Assembly (NCBI GenBank): GCA_964581385.1 | Contig: CAZOOK010000012.1 | Span: forward strand, 62,001 to 126,000 | Length of the DNA stretch: 64,000 nt | From: CAZOOK01 sp964581385 | Lineage (GTDB): Bacteria; Pseudomonadota; Gammaproteobacteria; Nevskiales; Nevskiaceae | Reading direction: 5' to 3' | The notes under the pieces: model-generated | Told to the model about the DNA's origin: nothing | Database searches by the model: none | What the model saw: only the letters and a program-made list of their open reading frames with translations | Program-made: the position numbers and the translations under genes | Shown here: in pieces, positions 36,377 to 45,075 of the stretch | How positions within the stretch are numbered: position 1 is the stretch's first letter | Layout of the letters: each line of letters begins with the position of its first letter

Positions 36377-37389
36377 GCCAGCACGCTGACGCGCACGGGT
36401 TCGCCGTCGGCGATCGCGAGTGCCGCCGCCGTTGCCGGAGGAATTGTGATCGTGTCCGCGAGTGGATCGCAGGCGCCCATTACGCAGCGAAAGTTCGTGA
36501 GCGACATATTGGCGATCAGGCACGACATGGTGCTGTCAGTGCGCGCATCGATCCGCGCCGGCAACACGTGCGAACGGCGGATCGTATGAATGTCGGCGAG
36601 CGGCGCTTCCACGGTCGGTCCGCCATCGAAGATATCGATGTAGTTCTGGTAGCGAAAGCCTTCTTGTTCCAATAACCCCAGCGCCGGCTGCGTATGCGGA
36701 TGCACTTTGCCCATGACCGCCCGCGCCTCCGGCGACAACAATACCGCGTAAATCGGATGCTTCGGCATTAGCTCTGCGATGAACGCCTTGCTGCCCATGC
36801 CAACGATATGTTCTGCGCGCTCATAGTCGATCGAAAAAAAATGCCGGCCGAGCCCTTCCCAGAACGGCGAGCGACCGTTCTCATCGGATACGCCGCGCAT
36901 TTCAGCGATCACCTTTTCCGCGAAGCGCCGCGGAAAATTTGCCATGAACAGGAAGCGACTCTTCGACAGCAGGCGTCCCGCGCCGCTGCTGCGGCAATCC
37001 GGCATCAGGAACAACGAGCACAGCACCGCGGTTCCGGTGTAATCGTTGGCAAGATACAGCGTCGGGATCGGGTTGTAGACGCTGAGTTCGCGTGTCGCGT
37101 GCACGGTGACGCCGACATGGTAGTTGTAAAACGGCTCATCGAGACCGCAGGCCGCTTCGATCGCGCAACAGCCGACGATGCGATGGGCCGCTACATTTTC
37201 AAGCACGAACATATAGCGTTCGTGACCGGGCGTGGTGATGTTGGTTGCGAATGATCGTTCTGACACCTCGATCTTTCTTAACAGGAATTCAGGTACCGGC
37301 GGCAACGATGTGAAGCCAGCACCAGCACTGCGGGCCATCAGCACAAGCGCATCGAGATCGGATACGCAGATCGGCCGGATCAGCAGCAT
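36373..37389 (-). CDS. astA: Arginine N-succinyltransferase
   Basis: First AST enzyme: arginine + succinyl-CoA to N2-succinylarginine. 338 residues. MLLIRPICVSDLDALVLMA, TSLPPVPEFLLRKIEVSERSF, NPIPTLYLANDYTG, ALCSLFLMPDCRSSGAGRLLSKSRFLFM-type stretch and FWEGLGRHFFSIDYERAE are diagnostic; GNAT-related fold. A single subunit gene is present, as in E. coli. The ATG at 37389 starts the conserved N-terminus; the longer frame overlaps the thioesterase gene. Confidence 0.96.
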   Translation of the reverse strand: MLLIRPICVSDLDALVLMARSAGAGFTSLPPVPEFLLRKIEVSERSFATNITTPGHERYMFVLENVAAHRIVGCCAIEAACGLDEPFYNYHVGVTVHATRELSVYNPIPTLYLANDYTGTAVLCSLFLMPDCRSSGAGRLLSKSRFLFMANFPRRFAEKVIAEMRGVSDENGRSPFWEGLGRHFFSIDYERAEHIVGMGSKAFIAELMPKHPIYAVLLSPEARAVMGKVHPHTQPALGLLEQEGFRYQNYIDIFDGGPTVEAPLADIHTIRRSHVLPARIDARTDSTMSCLIANMSLTNFRCVMGACDPLADTITIPPATAAALAIADGEPVRVSVLA

Positions 37390-37417
37390 GGAAACTCCGG
37401 AATGCGCAAAATCATAT

Positions 37418-37891
37418 TTATCGATTCTCCGACGATACAGCCTGATAGCCGGCGTGGTCGCTGACGATGCCGGGTGCGCCATGCTCCAGTGCTTCTCGCA
37501 GCTGCGCCGACAGCGGATGCTTGAGGAGCGTTTGCGCATCGACATGGACGTAGATGGTTTCGGCGCTTGCCAGCAATATTTCTTCGCCGGCGCGGCGGAA
37601 TTCGACTCCGAGCGCGAACGACGTGGTACCGATGCGATGAGTCGTGACGCGTGTTTCAAGCACGTCATCGAAGCGCGCCGATGCACGCCATTCGATCGTC
37701 TGTTTGACAAGTTGGTAATCGAGTGTGTCGAGTGTGTACTTTGAGCGCATGCCTACCACGCGCATGAATTCGTTGACGGCGATACCGACGTATTCTCCGT
37801 AGCGGGCGTTGAATACAACTTTCTGTGCGTCGCATTCACTGTAGCGCACACGCAGGTAATGGCGGAATGGAAGCGTATCCGCGGTGTTCAT
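37418..37891 (-). CDS. 4HBT/YbgC-type acyl-CoA thioesterase
   Basis: 157 residues, hot-dog fold. RVRYSECDAQKVVFNARYGEYV holds the catalytic Asp region (Y-x-E-x-D), and VVTHRIGTTSF-like and EETIYVHVD-like strands follow (TTHRIGTTSFALG, ASAETIYVHVD). Substrate unknown; in this place it might handle a succinyl- or acyl-CoA from arginine breakdown, but that is inference. An ATG at 37909 would overlap the preceding M20 gene by 10 nt. Confidence 0.88.
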   Translation of the reverse strand: MNTADTLPFRHYLRVRYSECDAQKVVFNARYGEYVGIAVNEFMRVVGMRSKYTLDTLDYQLVKQTIEWRASARFDDVLETRVTTHRIGTTSFALGVEFRRAGEEILLASAETIYVHVDAQTLLKHPLSAQLREALEHGAPGIVSDHAGYQAVSSENR

Positions 37892-37899
37892 AGCAGGGT

Positions 37900-39114
37900 T
37901 TAATCCCATGTCAGTTCGTTATTGGCAAGCCGAAGCAACAGCAGGGCGCTGAGTCCGGCGCGTTCGGCAATGCTGGAAATTTTCATCCACTCGCGATCCG
38001 AGTGAATGTCGCCGCCGACGACGCCGAGATTATCCACGTTTGGCAGACCGGCGGCGGCGAGATTGTTACCGTCGCAGCAGCCCCCGGTCGGACGGAATTG
38101 CAGATCGATGCCGATCTGACGACCGCAATCACTGAGCAGCTCCTGCAGGCGCGCGGTGCCCGCGCTGACCGGCTTGGGCGCACGCGTGAACCCGCCACGC
38201 AATTCCAGCGCATAGCCATCGTGCGTTTGTGCCGCTGCCAGCAGACGATCGAGTTCGCTGCGCAGCCAGTGCTCGTCGCCATGCGCGCCAGTGCGCACGT
38301 TGAACTTGAGTACGCATAAATCGGGGACGATGTTGAGCGCGCCGCCGCCGTGTACATAGCCGACGTTGACGCTGAAATCGGTGCGGCGTCCGTTTAGCGC
38401 GTGCAGTTCGCTTGCCAATCCGGCGGCCAACGCGATCGCGTTGCGCCCGTCTTCCGGATTGCGTCCGGCGTGTGCGGCGCGGCCACGCACAACAATATCG
38501 AAGTTGCCGCTACCTTTGCGTGCAGAAGCGAGGCCGCCATCGGCGAACGCAGGTTCGTAGACCAAGCCAAAATGATTGCGCGCGGCAGCTTCCGTCAGCA
38601 GCGGCGCCGAGCCGATCGAACCGATTTCCTCGTCCGGATTCATCAGCACTTCCCATCCGATCCGTTCGCGATGCGGGCTTTGTTCGAGCAGCATCAGCGC
38701 CAGCCACATCACCAGCAGGCCACCCTTGAGATCGGCAACGCCGGGACCGTGCAGCGTGTCGCTCCCGCTTTGCTGCGCCTGTCGGAACGGATGGTCGGGT
38801 GCAAAAACGGTGTCCAGATGGCCGCAGAGAAAAACGCGCAGTGGCGCCTCAGACCGCTTGCGGATGCGCAGCGCGCGCCCAAGGTCGCGGCTGCGCCATT
38901 CGCCACGATCATTCGTATCGCGATGCGGTGCGACATCCAGCCATTCCGCCTGTCCGCCGAGCGCGGCGAAACGTTCCGCCAGCCGCGCTGCAACCGCATT
39001 GACTCCTGCTGCGTTGAAGCTGCCGGAGTTGATGTTCGAAAGACGCAGCAACTCGTCCCGCAGTTCGGGAATCTGCGAATCGATCCAGCCGGTCGCCGGA
39101 AGCGTTGCGGTCAT
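37900..39114 (-). CDS. M20 family metallohydrolase (DapE/carboxypeptidase G2-like)
   Basis: 404 residues, cytoplasmic. Two-zinc peptidase motifs: CGHLDTVF (His, Asp), GPGVADLKGG (bridging Asp), NPDEEIGS (Glu-Glu), and HSD near the end; the lid domain begins near ARKGSGNFDIVVRGRAAHAGRNPEDG. Family members include DapE, which removes succinyl from succinyl-DAP, ArgE and carboxypeptidase G2. It is the first gene of the run leading into astA, and no AstE (PF04952) is present, so it may be a succinylglutamate desuccinylase (inference). The ATG at 39114 begins the conserved part. Confidence 0.88.
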   Translation of the reverse strand: MTATLPATGWIDSQIPELRDELLRLSNINSGSFNAAGVNAVAARLAERFAALGGQAEWLDVAPHRDTNDRGEWRSRDLGRALRIRKRSEAPLRVFLCGHLDTVFAPDHPFRQAQQSGSDTLHGPGVADLKGGLLVMWLALMLLEQSPHRERIGWEVLMNPDEEIGSIGSAPLLTEAAARNHFGLVYEPAFADGGLASARKGSGNFDIVVRGRAAHAGRNPEDGRNAIALAAGLASELHALNGRRTDFSVNVGYVHGGGALNIVPDLCVLKFNVRTGAHGDEHWLRSELDRLLAAAQTHDGYALELRGGFTRAPKPVSAGTARLQELLSDCGRQIGIDLQFRPTGGCCDGNNLAAAGLPNVDNLGVVGGDIHSDREWMKISSIAERAGLSALLLLRLANNELTWD

Positions 39115-39263
39115 GCAATCGTATTTGCGCGGAAATGGACGCTTCCAGTGTAGCGCGCCCGTCGACACATGGAGCAGGCTGGTGCTGCATTGCACATTCG
39201 GCGCGGAGTTTGCTCCACTAGGGCGACAGCCGGCGTTCCTGGCGCAAAAAAGTTTGGACCGAA

Positions 39264-40088
39264 ATGAAGCTGCTGCGATATCTAGCGGTCGCATTGTTGC
39301 TGGCAAGCGTTTCCGTACATGGTGCTGACCAGCCGCTGTGGGACAAATCGACGCTCAATGCCATCGTCAAGCGCGGTGAGCTGCGCGTTGGCCTCGAAGC
39401 GGGCTACATGCCGTTCGAGATGCGCGATCGGCGCGGCGAGATCATCGGCTTTGATGTCGATCTGGCCAAGCTGATGGCTCATTACATGGGAGTCAAGGTC
39501 ACCTTCGTCAACACGCAGTGGGACGGCATTATTCCCGCACTGCTCACCGATAAGTTCGACATTCTGATGTCCGGCATGACGATTACTCCGGAGCGCAATT
39601 TGCAAGTGAATTTTGCGCCGCCTTACGTGGTCATAGGCCAGACCGTGCTGCTGAATCGCAAATTTGCGGACCGCATTCACAGCTACAAGGATCTCAATTC
39701 ACCGGAGTTCACCATTACTAGCAAGATAGGCACTACCGGCGAGATTGCCGCGCGCAGATATATTCCGAACGCGAAGCTAAAGACCTTCGAGACCGAGGCC
39801 GACGGCGCGCTCGAAGTACGCAATGGCCGCGCGGCTGCGTTCGTCTACGACTTGCCGTTTAACACGGTCTACGCCGCGCAGTATCCCGATGCACTGGTAC
39901 ACCTGAAGGAGCCGTTCACGCACGAGCCGCTCGGTTGGGCCGTACGCAAGGGCGATCCTGATTTTCTGAACTGGCTCGACAATTTCCTTGGCCAGATCCG
40001 CAATGACGGCACTTACGACGCGCTTTACAAAAAATGGTTCGACGGCAGCGCATGGCTGAAGAACATCAACGGCGCGACGGTGCCGTGA
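39264..40088 (+). CDS. Polar amino-acid ABC transporter, substrate-binding protein
   Basis: 274 residues, signal peptide (residues 4-20, ending VHGAD). SBP_bac_3 fold: RGELRVGLEAGYMPFEM, GFDVDLAKLMAHYMG, ALLTDKFDILMSGMTITPER, PPYVVIGQ, TITSKIGTTGE and LGWAVRKGD. Divergent from the M20-ast operon with a 149-bp gap, so arginine, ornithine or glutamate is a reasonable guess at the ligand. Repeat copy B separates it from the downstream peptidase-like and permease genes. Confidence 0.92.
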   Translation: MKLLRYLAVALLLASVSVHGADQPLWDKSTLNAIVKRGELRVGLEAGYMPFEMRDRRGEIIGFDVDLAKLMAHYMGVKVTFVNTQWDGIIPALLTDKFDILMSGMTITPERNLQVNFAPPYVVIGQTVLLNRKFADRIHSYKDLNSPEFTITSKIGTTGEIAARRYIPNAKLKTFETEADGALEVRNGRAAAFVYDLPFNTVYAAQYPDALVHLKEPFTHEPLGWAVRKGDPDFLNWLDNFLGQIRNDGTYDALYKKWFDGSAWLKNINGATVP

Positions 40089-40158
40089 GGTTCCATGCGT
40101 TGGCGTGGCGACGTCGTGGAATGCGTTTCCTTCCTTAAGCGACAACCATTCGTCGCAC

Positions 40159-40429
40159 TAGGGCCTGTTAACACTCACTTTGACCGCTGCGACGGAGACC
40201 GTATGGGCACAGCGCGAGGAACGAACGACGTGGTGTACTTGACGTACACGAGGAGTGAGAGACGTGGCGCTGTGCCCATACGGTCCCGTCCCTTCGGGTT
40301 GCGCTCAAAAGGGCGCCATGCCGCGTTGCGCCTCGCTCATGTGGATTCACCACACTTCGCTCGCCGCGCCTTGCCTGGCGCCCTTTTGGGCAGCAACGCT
40401 GCGGTTAAAGTGAGTGTTAACAGGCCCTA
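40159..40429. repeat. 271-bp structured inverted-repeat element, copy B
   Basis: Ends match as inverted copies over 32 nt with two mismatches: 40159-40190 beginning TAGGGCC and 40398-40429 ending GGCCCTA, TA outermost. Inside: a perfect 19-bp stem (40197-40215 with 40267-40285), a hairpin GTGTAC-TTGAC-GTACAC, a CCC-TTC-GGG loop, and a 12-bp stem AAAAGGGCGCCA / TGGCGCCCTTTT (40307-40318 with 40376-40387). Same length and stem order as copy A, with changed but still paired bases. It fills the gap to the DUF885 gene; its right end is 22 nt from that start. Confidence 0.9.
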
Positions 40430-40451
40430 ATTCGTGACAGGAGGAGTCCGC

Positions 40452-42251
40452 GTGCACCGGATTCGTTTGACTGCCATCGGCTTCGCATTCGGCGCTGCCA
40501 TCTATACGGGGGCGCCCGTTGTCGCGTCGGAGATGCCAGCCAGCGACGCCGGTGTGCGCCTCAAGGCTGCAAATGCGTTGCTCGCCGAAGAGTGGGAATG
40601 GCAATTGCGCGAGAACCCGGAGCTGGCCACGACCATTGGGGATTATCGTTACAACGACCGCTGGATCGACCAGTCACCGGCTCATGTCGAGCGGCAGCGG
40701 CGGGATATCGAGGAGTTCCTGGCGCGTTTTCAGGGCATCGATACGACTGGTTTTGCTGAGCAGGACAGGCTTAACAATGAGCTGATGGTGCGCGATCTGC
40801 GCGACCGTCTGCGGTCGATCGCGCTTAAGAACTACGAGATGCCGCTCGATCAGATGAATGGTCTGCATCTGGAGATTCTGCAGATCGTGGATCAGATGCC
40901 CTTCGACAGCACGCGGCACTATGAGGATTACCTCGCGCGTCTGCAGAGCGTCCCGCGCCTGTTCGATCAGATCATCGAAACGCTCAGACAGGGCGAGAAA
41001 GACGGGTTGCTGCCGCCGGCATATCTGCTCGCCAAAGTTGCAAAGCAGTGCGAAGCAATCGCCCGGCCCGCCGGGGAAGCGAGCGTGTTCGCGAGACCGT
41101 TGACGAAATTTCCCGACTCGGTGCCGATGGCCGAGCGCAAACCGCTCCACGATGCCATCGTTGCGACCATCGACGCTGAAGTGCGTCCGGCCTATCGCAG
41201 GCTCGGAGCCTTCGTCGCCAAGGAATACGCGCCGCGCGGGCGTATTCAGCCCGGCATTTGGGTGTTTCCAGATGGCGCTGAGCGCTATCGTTTCGCGATC
41301 CACGAAATGACCACGACCAGCATGGATCCGGAGCAGATTCATGCGCTGGGTCTGCGGGAAGTGGCGCGCATCGAGGGTGAAATGACCGCGATCGCCCGTG
41401 CGCAAGGTTACAGCGACCTGAAAGCTTTCCGCGCGGACTTGAAAGCTGATCCGAAAATGCATGCGAGTTCCGGCGAACAGATTCTCGAACTGTATCGCCG
41501 CTACATCGCGCAGATGTTGCCGGAGCTGCCAAAACTGTTTGGTCTGTTACCGAAAACAGATGTGCGTGTGATGGCCGTGCAGACGTATCGCCAAAAGGAA
41601 GCGGCGGCCGCCGAATATGAACAGGGCACGCCGGATGGTTCCCGGCCGGGCGCGATCTACGTCAACACCAGTGATTTCCGCAAGCGCCCGCTGACCACGA
41701 TCGAATCGACCGCTTATCATGAGGGTGTGCCGGGGCATCATCTGCAAATATCGATTGCGCAGGCATTGCCCAACCTGCCGCAGCAGCGCCGGCAGGCCGA
41801 CTACAACGCTTATGCCGAGGGTTGGGCGCTGTACACCGAAAGGCTTGCCAAGGACATGGGTTTCTACAAAGATCCCAATAGCGACTTTGGCCGCCTATGC
41901 AACGAACTGCTGCGCGCGGACCGGCTGGTTCTTGATACCGGCGTCCACTACAAGCGCTGGACGCGCGCGCAGATGGTCACATTTTTTCGCGAGCACTCCT
42001 GCGAGGCGGAGTCGGAAATACAGGCCGAAACCGATCGCTATATCACATGGCCGGCGCAAGCGCTCGGCTACAAGCTCGGCGAGCTCAAGTTCCTTGAGCT
42101 GCGCGCGCGCGCTCAGCGCGTGCTCGGCAACCGATTCGACATGCGCGCTTTCCACGACCAAATGCTCGACGGTGGAGCGCTGCCGCTGGATGTGCTCGAA
42201 TCACGTTTCAATGGCTGGCTGGAATCCAGGAAGCAAGCCGCCACGTCATAA
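40452..42251 (+). CDS. DUF885 family peptidase-like protein
   Basis: 599 residues with a signal peptide (residues 3-27). DUF885 members carry a gluzincin-like motif, here ESTAYHEGVPGHHLQ (HE-x3-GHH), and a third ligand block NAYAEGWALYTERL, so a zinc carboxypeptidase activity is likely. The GTG at 40452 follows AGGAGG with good spacing. It lies between the binding protein and permease of an amino-acid ABC transporter, with 24 nt to the permease, so it may free amino acids from peptides for this importer (inference). Confidence 0.88.
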   Translation: MHRIRLTAIGFAFGAAIYTGAPVVASEMPASDAGVRLKAANALLAEEWEWQLRENPELATTIGDYRYNDRWIDQSPAHVERQRRDIEEFLARFQGIDTTGFAEQDRLNNELMVRDLRDRLRSIALKNYEMPLDQMNGLHLEILQIVDQMPFDSTRHYEDYLARLQSVPRLFDQIIETLRQGEKDGLLPPAYLLAKVAKQCEAIARPAGEASVFARPLTKFPDSVPMAERKPLHDAIVATIDAEVRPAYRRLGAFVAKEYAPRGRIQPGIWVFPDGAERYRFAIHEMTTTSMDPEQIHALGLREVARIEGEMTAIARAQGYSDLKAFRADLKADPKMHASSGEQILELYRRYIAQMLPELPKLFGLLPKTDVRVMAVQTYRQKEAAAAEYEQGTPDGSRPGAIYVNTSDFRKRPLTTIESTAYHEGVPGHHLQISIAQALPNLPQQRRQADYNAYAEGWALYTERLAKDMGFYKDPNSDFGRLCNELLRADRLVLDTGVHYKRWTRAQMVTFFREHSCEAESEIQAETDRYITWPAQALGYKLGELKFLELRARAQRVLGNRFDMRAFHDQMLDGGALPLDVLESRFNGWLESRKQAATS

Positions 42252-42275
42252 AAGCAGTTAACGCGGGGGGAAACG

Positions 42276-43226
42276 ATGAGCGGTTCCCGATCTTCGTGGC
42301 GCGGTCATCTGGTTGCCGCGGGCGTCCTCTTTGCGCTGGCGGCGGTGATCGGCATTTCCGGCAAGCGCGTCGATTACAACTGGAACTGGCAGCGCGTACC
42401 GCAGTATCTGATCAGCACCGAAGGCGACCCGCTACCCGCGCCGTTTGACGGCTTCGTCGCGTTGTCATCCGACGGAAAGAGCATCACGTTGACTGCGCTC
42501 AAAGGCTCGGATACCGCCACAATCAGCGGCTATAGCGAAGTGCTGGTCGGCGAGGGCGATCTTGTGTTCCAGGGAGATCCGGTTGCGCGCAAGGCACACA
42601 TCGGTGCGGGACCGCTGGCGAAAGGCTTGTGGCTGACACTGGAAATCTCGGTGGTATCGCTGCTGTTCTCGATCGTGCTCGGATTTGTCGCCGGACTTGC
42701 GCGTATCGCACGCAGCGTCGCGGTGCGCGATCTGGCGGCCGTCTACGTCGAAGTGATTCGCGGGACACCGTTGCTGGTGCAGATTTTCATCGTTTATTTT
42801 TTCATCGGCACGGTGCTGAAGCTGTCGGCATTTGCGGCCGGGGTCGTCGCACTGTCGGTCTTCACCGGCGCGTATGTCGCCGAGATCGTGCGTGCCGGCA
42901 TTCAGGCGGTTCCGAAAGGACAGACTGAAGCGGCGCAAAGTCTCGGCCTATCAGGTTTCCAAACGCTGCGCTACGTGGTGCTGCCGCAAGCGACGAAAAA
43001 GATTCTGCCGCCGCTCGCGGGTCAGTTCATTAATCTCATCAAGGATTCGTCGCTGGTATCGGTGATGGCGTTGACGGACCTTACCAAGGCCGGCCGCGAA
43101 GTAGTCAGTTCGACATTCAGTCCGTTTGAAGTCTGGTTCACCGTTGCGGCCATGTATCTGCTCCTCACTGGTGGCCTGTCGTGGGCCGTGCAGCGGATGG
43201 AGCGCAGGATGGCGCGCCATGACTGA
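42276..43226 (+). CDS. Amino-acid ABC transporter permease with an extra N-terminal periplasmic segment
   Basis: 316 residues. The usual HisM/GlnP core begins near residue 115 (LWLTLEISVVSLLF, YVEVIRGTPLLVQIF, and the EAA loop EAAQSLGLSGFQTLRYVVLPQA). Before it lie one transmembrane helix (11-27) and about 75 residues of predicted periplasmic chain with PAPFDGFVALSSDG and VGEGDLVFQGDPVARK, short beta strands reminiscent of a barrel-sandwich (lipoyl-like) fold. That part is absent from typical permeases of this family. Overlaps the ATPase gene by 8 nt. Confidence 0.92.
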   Translation: MSGSRSSWRGHLVAAGVLFALAAVIGISGKRVDYNWNWQRVPQYLISTEGDPLPAPFDGFVALSSDGKSITLTALKGSDTATISGYSEVLVGEGDLVFQGDPVARKAHIGAGPLAKGLWLTLEISVVSLLFSIVLGFVAGLARIARSVAVRDLAAVYVEVIRGTPLLVQIFIVYFFIGTVLKLSAFAAGVVALSVFTGAYVAEIVRAGIQAVPKGQTEAAQSLGLSGFQTLRYVVLPQATKKILPPLAGQFINLIKDSSLVSVMALTDLTKAGREVVSSTFSPFEVWFTVAAMYLLLTGGLSWAVQRMERRMARHD

Positions 43227-43974
43227 ATCCAGTACGGACGTGCTCATCCGCACCAGCGCGATCGAGAAGCGTTATCCAAATGGAACACTCGCGCTGAAGG
43301 GCGCTTCGCTGGCCGTCGCGCGTGGAGAGGTCGTCGTTATTATCGGGCCGAGCGGTTCCGGAAAATCGACGCTGCTGCGCACACTCAATGGGCTTGAACC
43401 GATTACCGGCGGCGAAATTGTCGTCGACGGACACGTGCTGCACGAACGCGCCGCCGACCTGCGCGCGCTGCGCAAGCGCGTTGGCATGGTGTTCCAGCAA
43501 TTCAATCTATTTCCACATCTGACCGCTCTGGAGAACCTCACGCTCGCCCCGCGCAAGGTGCTTGGTCTTGGTGCTGCGGAAGCCGCAGCGCGCGCTCGTG
43601 CGCTGCTGGTCAAGGTTGGCCTCGCCGACAAGGCCGACAGTTATCCCGCCCAGCTTTCCGGCGGCCAGCAGCAGCGGGTTGCCATTGCGCGCGCGCTGGC
43701 GATGCAGCCGGCGGTGATGCTGTTCGACGAGCCCACCAGCTCGCTCGATCCGGAAATGGTCGGCGAAGTCCTCGATGTGATGAAGCAGCTCGCCGCCGAG
43801 GGCATGACTATGTGCGTGGTCACGCACGAAATGGGCTTTGCACGCGCCGTTGCCGATCGCGTGGTGTTTATGGACGGCGGCGAGATTCTGTGCGAGGACG
43901 TACCGGACGTTTTTTTCGATGCTCCGCGCAATGAGCGATTGAAGCTATTTCTGCGGCAGGTGCTGAAGATGTGA
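43219..43974 (+). CDS. Amino-acid ABC transporter ATP-binding protein
   Basis: 251 residues, cytoplasmic. Walker A GPSGSGKST, Q-loop VFQQFNLFPHLT, signature LSGGQQQR, Walker B AVMLFDEPTSSLDP and H-loop VTHEM, all as in GlnQ/HisP-type ATPases. Drives the permease encoded just upstream. The ATG at 43219 starts the family N-terminus; the longer frame lies inside the permease gene. Confidence 0.95.
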   Translation: MTESSTDVLIRTSAIEKRYPNGTLALKGASLAVARGEVVVIIGPSGSGKSTLLRTLNGLEPITGGEIVVDGHVLHERAADLRALRKRVGMVFQQFNLFPHLTALENLTLAPRKVLGLGAAEAAARARALLVKVGLADKADSYPAQLSGGQQQRVAIARALAMQPAVMLFDEPTSSLDPEMVGEVLDVMKQLAAEGMTMCVVTHEMGFARAVADRVVFMDGGEILCEDVPDVFFDAPRNERLKLFLRQVLKM

Positions 43975-44023
43975 TGAGCAGAAAACAGGCTACCCGCCAT
44001 TGCTGACGCTCTCGCTCCTCTTA

Positions 44024-44039
44024 TGTTCGATAGCGCACA
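44024..44039. promoter_or_regulatory. Crp/Fnr-like palindrome, site 1
   Basis: TGTTCGATAGCGCACA differs from the perfect site at 55692 in two of 16 positions. The next plus-strand frame starts at 44351. Confidence 0.5.
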
Positions 44040-44350
44040 GATGTTCCTGTTGATCGAGCCTATTCTCTTGCGCTCTGCTCAGAAGGCGGCAATGAAACAA
44101 AAACATCAAAGGCGCACCCCACCGAATCTCCGCAAGATCGCCGGAACGATCGGCGTAGTGCCAAACCTGCATCGGCCCACCCGCCCAACTCGCAGATGCA
44201 CAAATGGCTGAGCAAGGCGCCGGGCGCCTCGGAAAGCAACCGTTCGAGTCGTTCAAAGAGAATGGTTATGGTGCTACTGAACGCAGAGTCGCTCGATCGG
44301 TCCCGGTAAGCTCACGTATAGCGCATGATTTGACAGCTGAAGATCGTCGC

Positions 44351-44740
44351 ATGTCACGCTTGGCTTTTCTATTCGAGAATCTGAGCGAACTGCTATTTTT
44401 CGGAGCCGCATTATTCCTTTCGATTGCAGCGTTCTTGTTCATATTCAGTCTGAGGTACGTCGACGCTGGCGGCGGTATCTACGAGAACGTAGTGCTGACA
44501 CTTGCGCTGTCTGGGATCAGCATGGCGGGCTTGTCGATGACGCTGGGATGGACTGGCAGCAAATGCCGGACGACGGTTTATCAGGTCAAAACGCCATTGT
44601 CTGCCAATGCAAAAAATTATTCTCCTGACCGCCCGACGCCATCCCCCATCGGCCGTCCCTTGATGGGGTCGTCCGTTGATAGAGCCGTCCTCGTTCATTC
44701 GCGTCGTCGATCCACCGGAATATATCAACCCCAGCGTTGA
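44351..44740 (+). CDS. Possible small membrane protein, perhaps decayed
   Basis: About 129 residues from ATG at 44351. The first 75 contain two convincing hydrophobic helices (ELLFFGAALFLSIAAFLFIF and VVLTLALSGISMAGLSMTLG), but the remainder (from SKCRTTVYQ on) looks like random translation. A frameshifted or truncated two-helix membrane protein is possible. No family recognised, no strong ribosome site. Confidence 0.3.
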   Translation: MSRLAFLFENLSELLFFGAALFLSIAAFLFIFSLRYVDAGGGIYENVVLTLALSGISMAGLSMTLGWTGSKCRTTVYQVKTPLSANAKNYSPDRPTPSPIGRPLMGSSVDRAVLVHSRRRSTGIYQPQR

Positions 44741-45075
44741 CATCCATCTGCGAATGGCGGCCGGTCACTCCAAGCCGAACTCGACCGCGTTCACGAATAT
44801 CATTCAGACATAGATATAGAGTGCACTGATAGTCGCTGGAATCGGTGCGATCAAAGCGATCTGTTCATTGGCGGCGCAGATCAATACCAGAATTGAAGTG
44901 AATAAATAGAGACCGGCAGCTCAATAGCCTTTTTAGCCACGCTATTGTTAGTGAAAAAAGCCTGACGGTGCGGCACCGTACCGACATCTATTTTTTTTAC
45001 GTGCATTCTTCCTCAGATGGCCCTGCCAATATCGCCGGCAGCCACTTGAAATGATTTCATATAAGGAATGCAATA

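Larger units (their letters stand above)
43975..45075. other. 1.1-kb region of low coding density
   Basis: Between the ABC ATPase and the DUF4397 lipoprotein I see only a weak membrane-protein frame (44351-44740), one Crp/Fnr-like palindrome (44024-44039), and an imperfectly flanked 7-bp palindrome ACGGTGC-G-GCACCGT at 44965-44979 upstream of the lipoprotein. AT content rises after 44750, which is unlike the flanks. It may be decayed accessory DNA. Confidence 0.5.

Noticed and set aside
40095..40430. A 111-codon plus-strand open frame across repeat copy B
   Set aside because: It runs through the stems and inverted ends of the element; the matching frame in copy A has different content, so it is a by-product of GC-rich structure.
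42276..42620. Frameshift or mis-start as the cause of the long permease N-terminus
   Set aside because: The extended part has coherent hydrophobic and polar pattern in one frame with the core, so a real extension is more likely.
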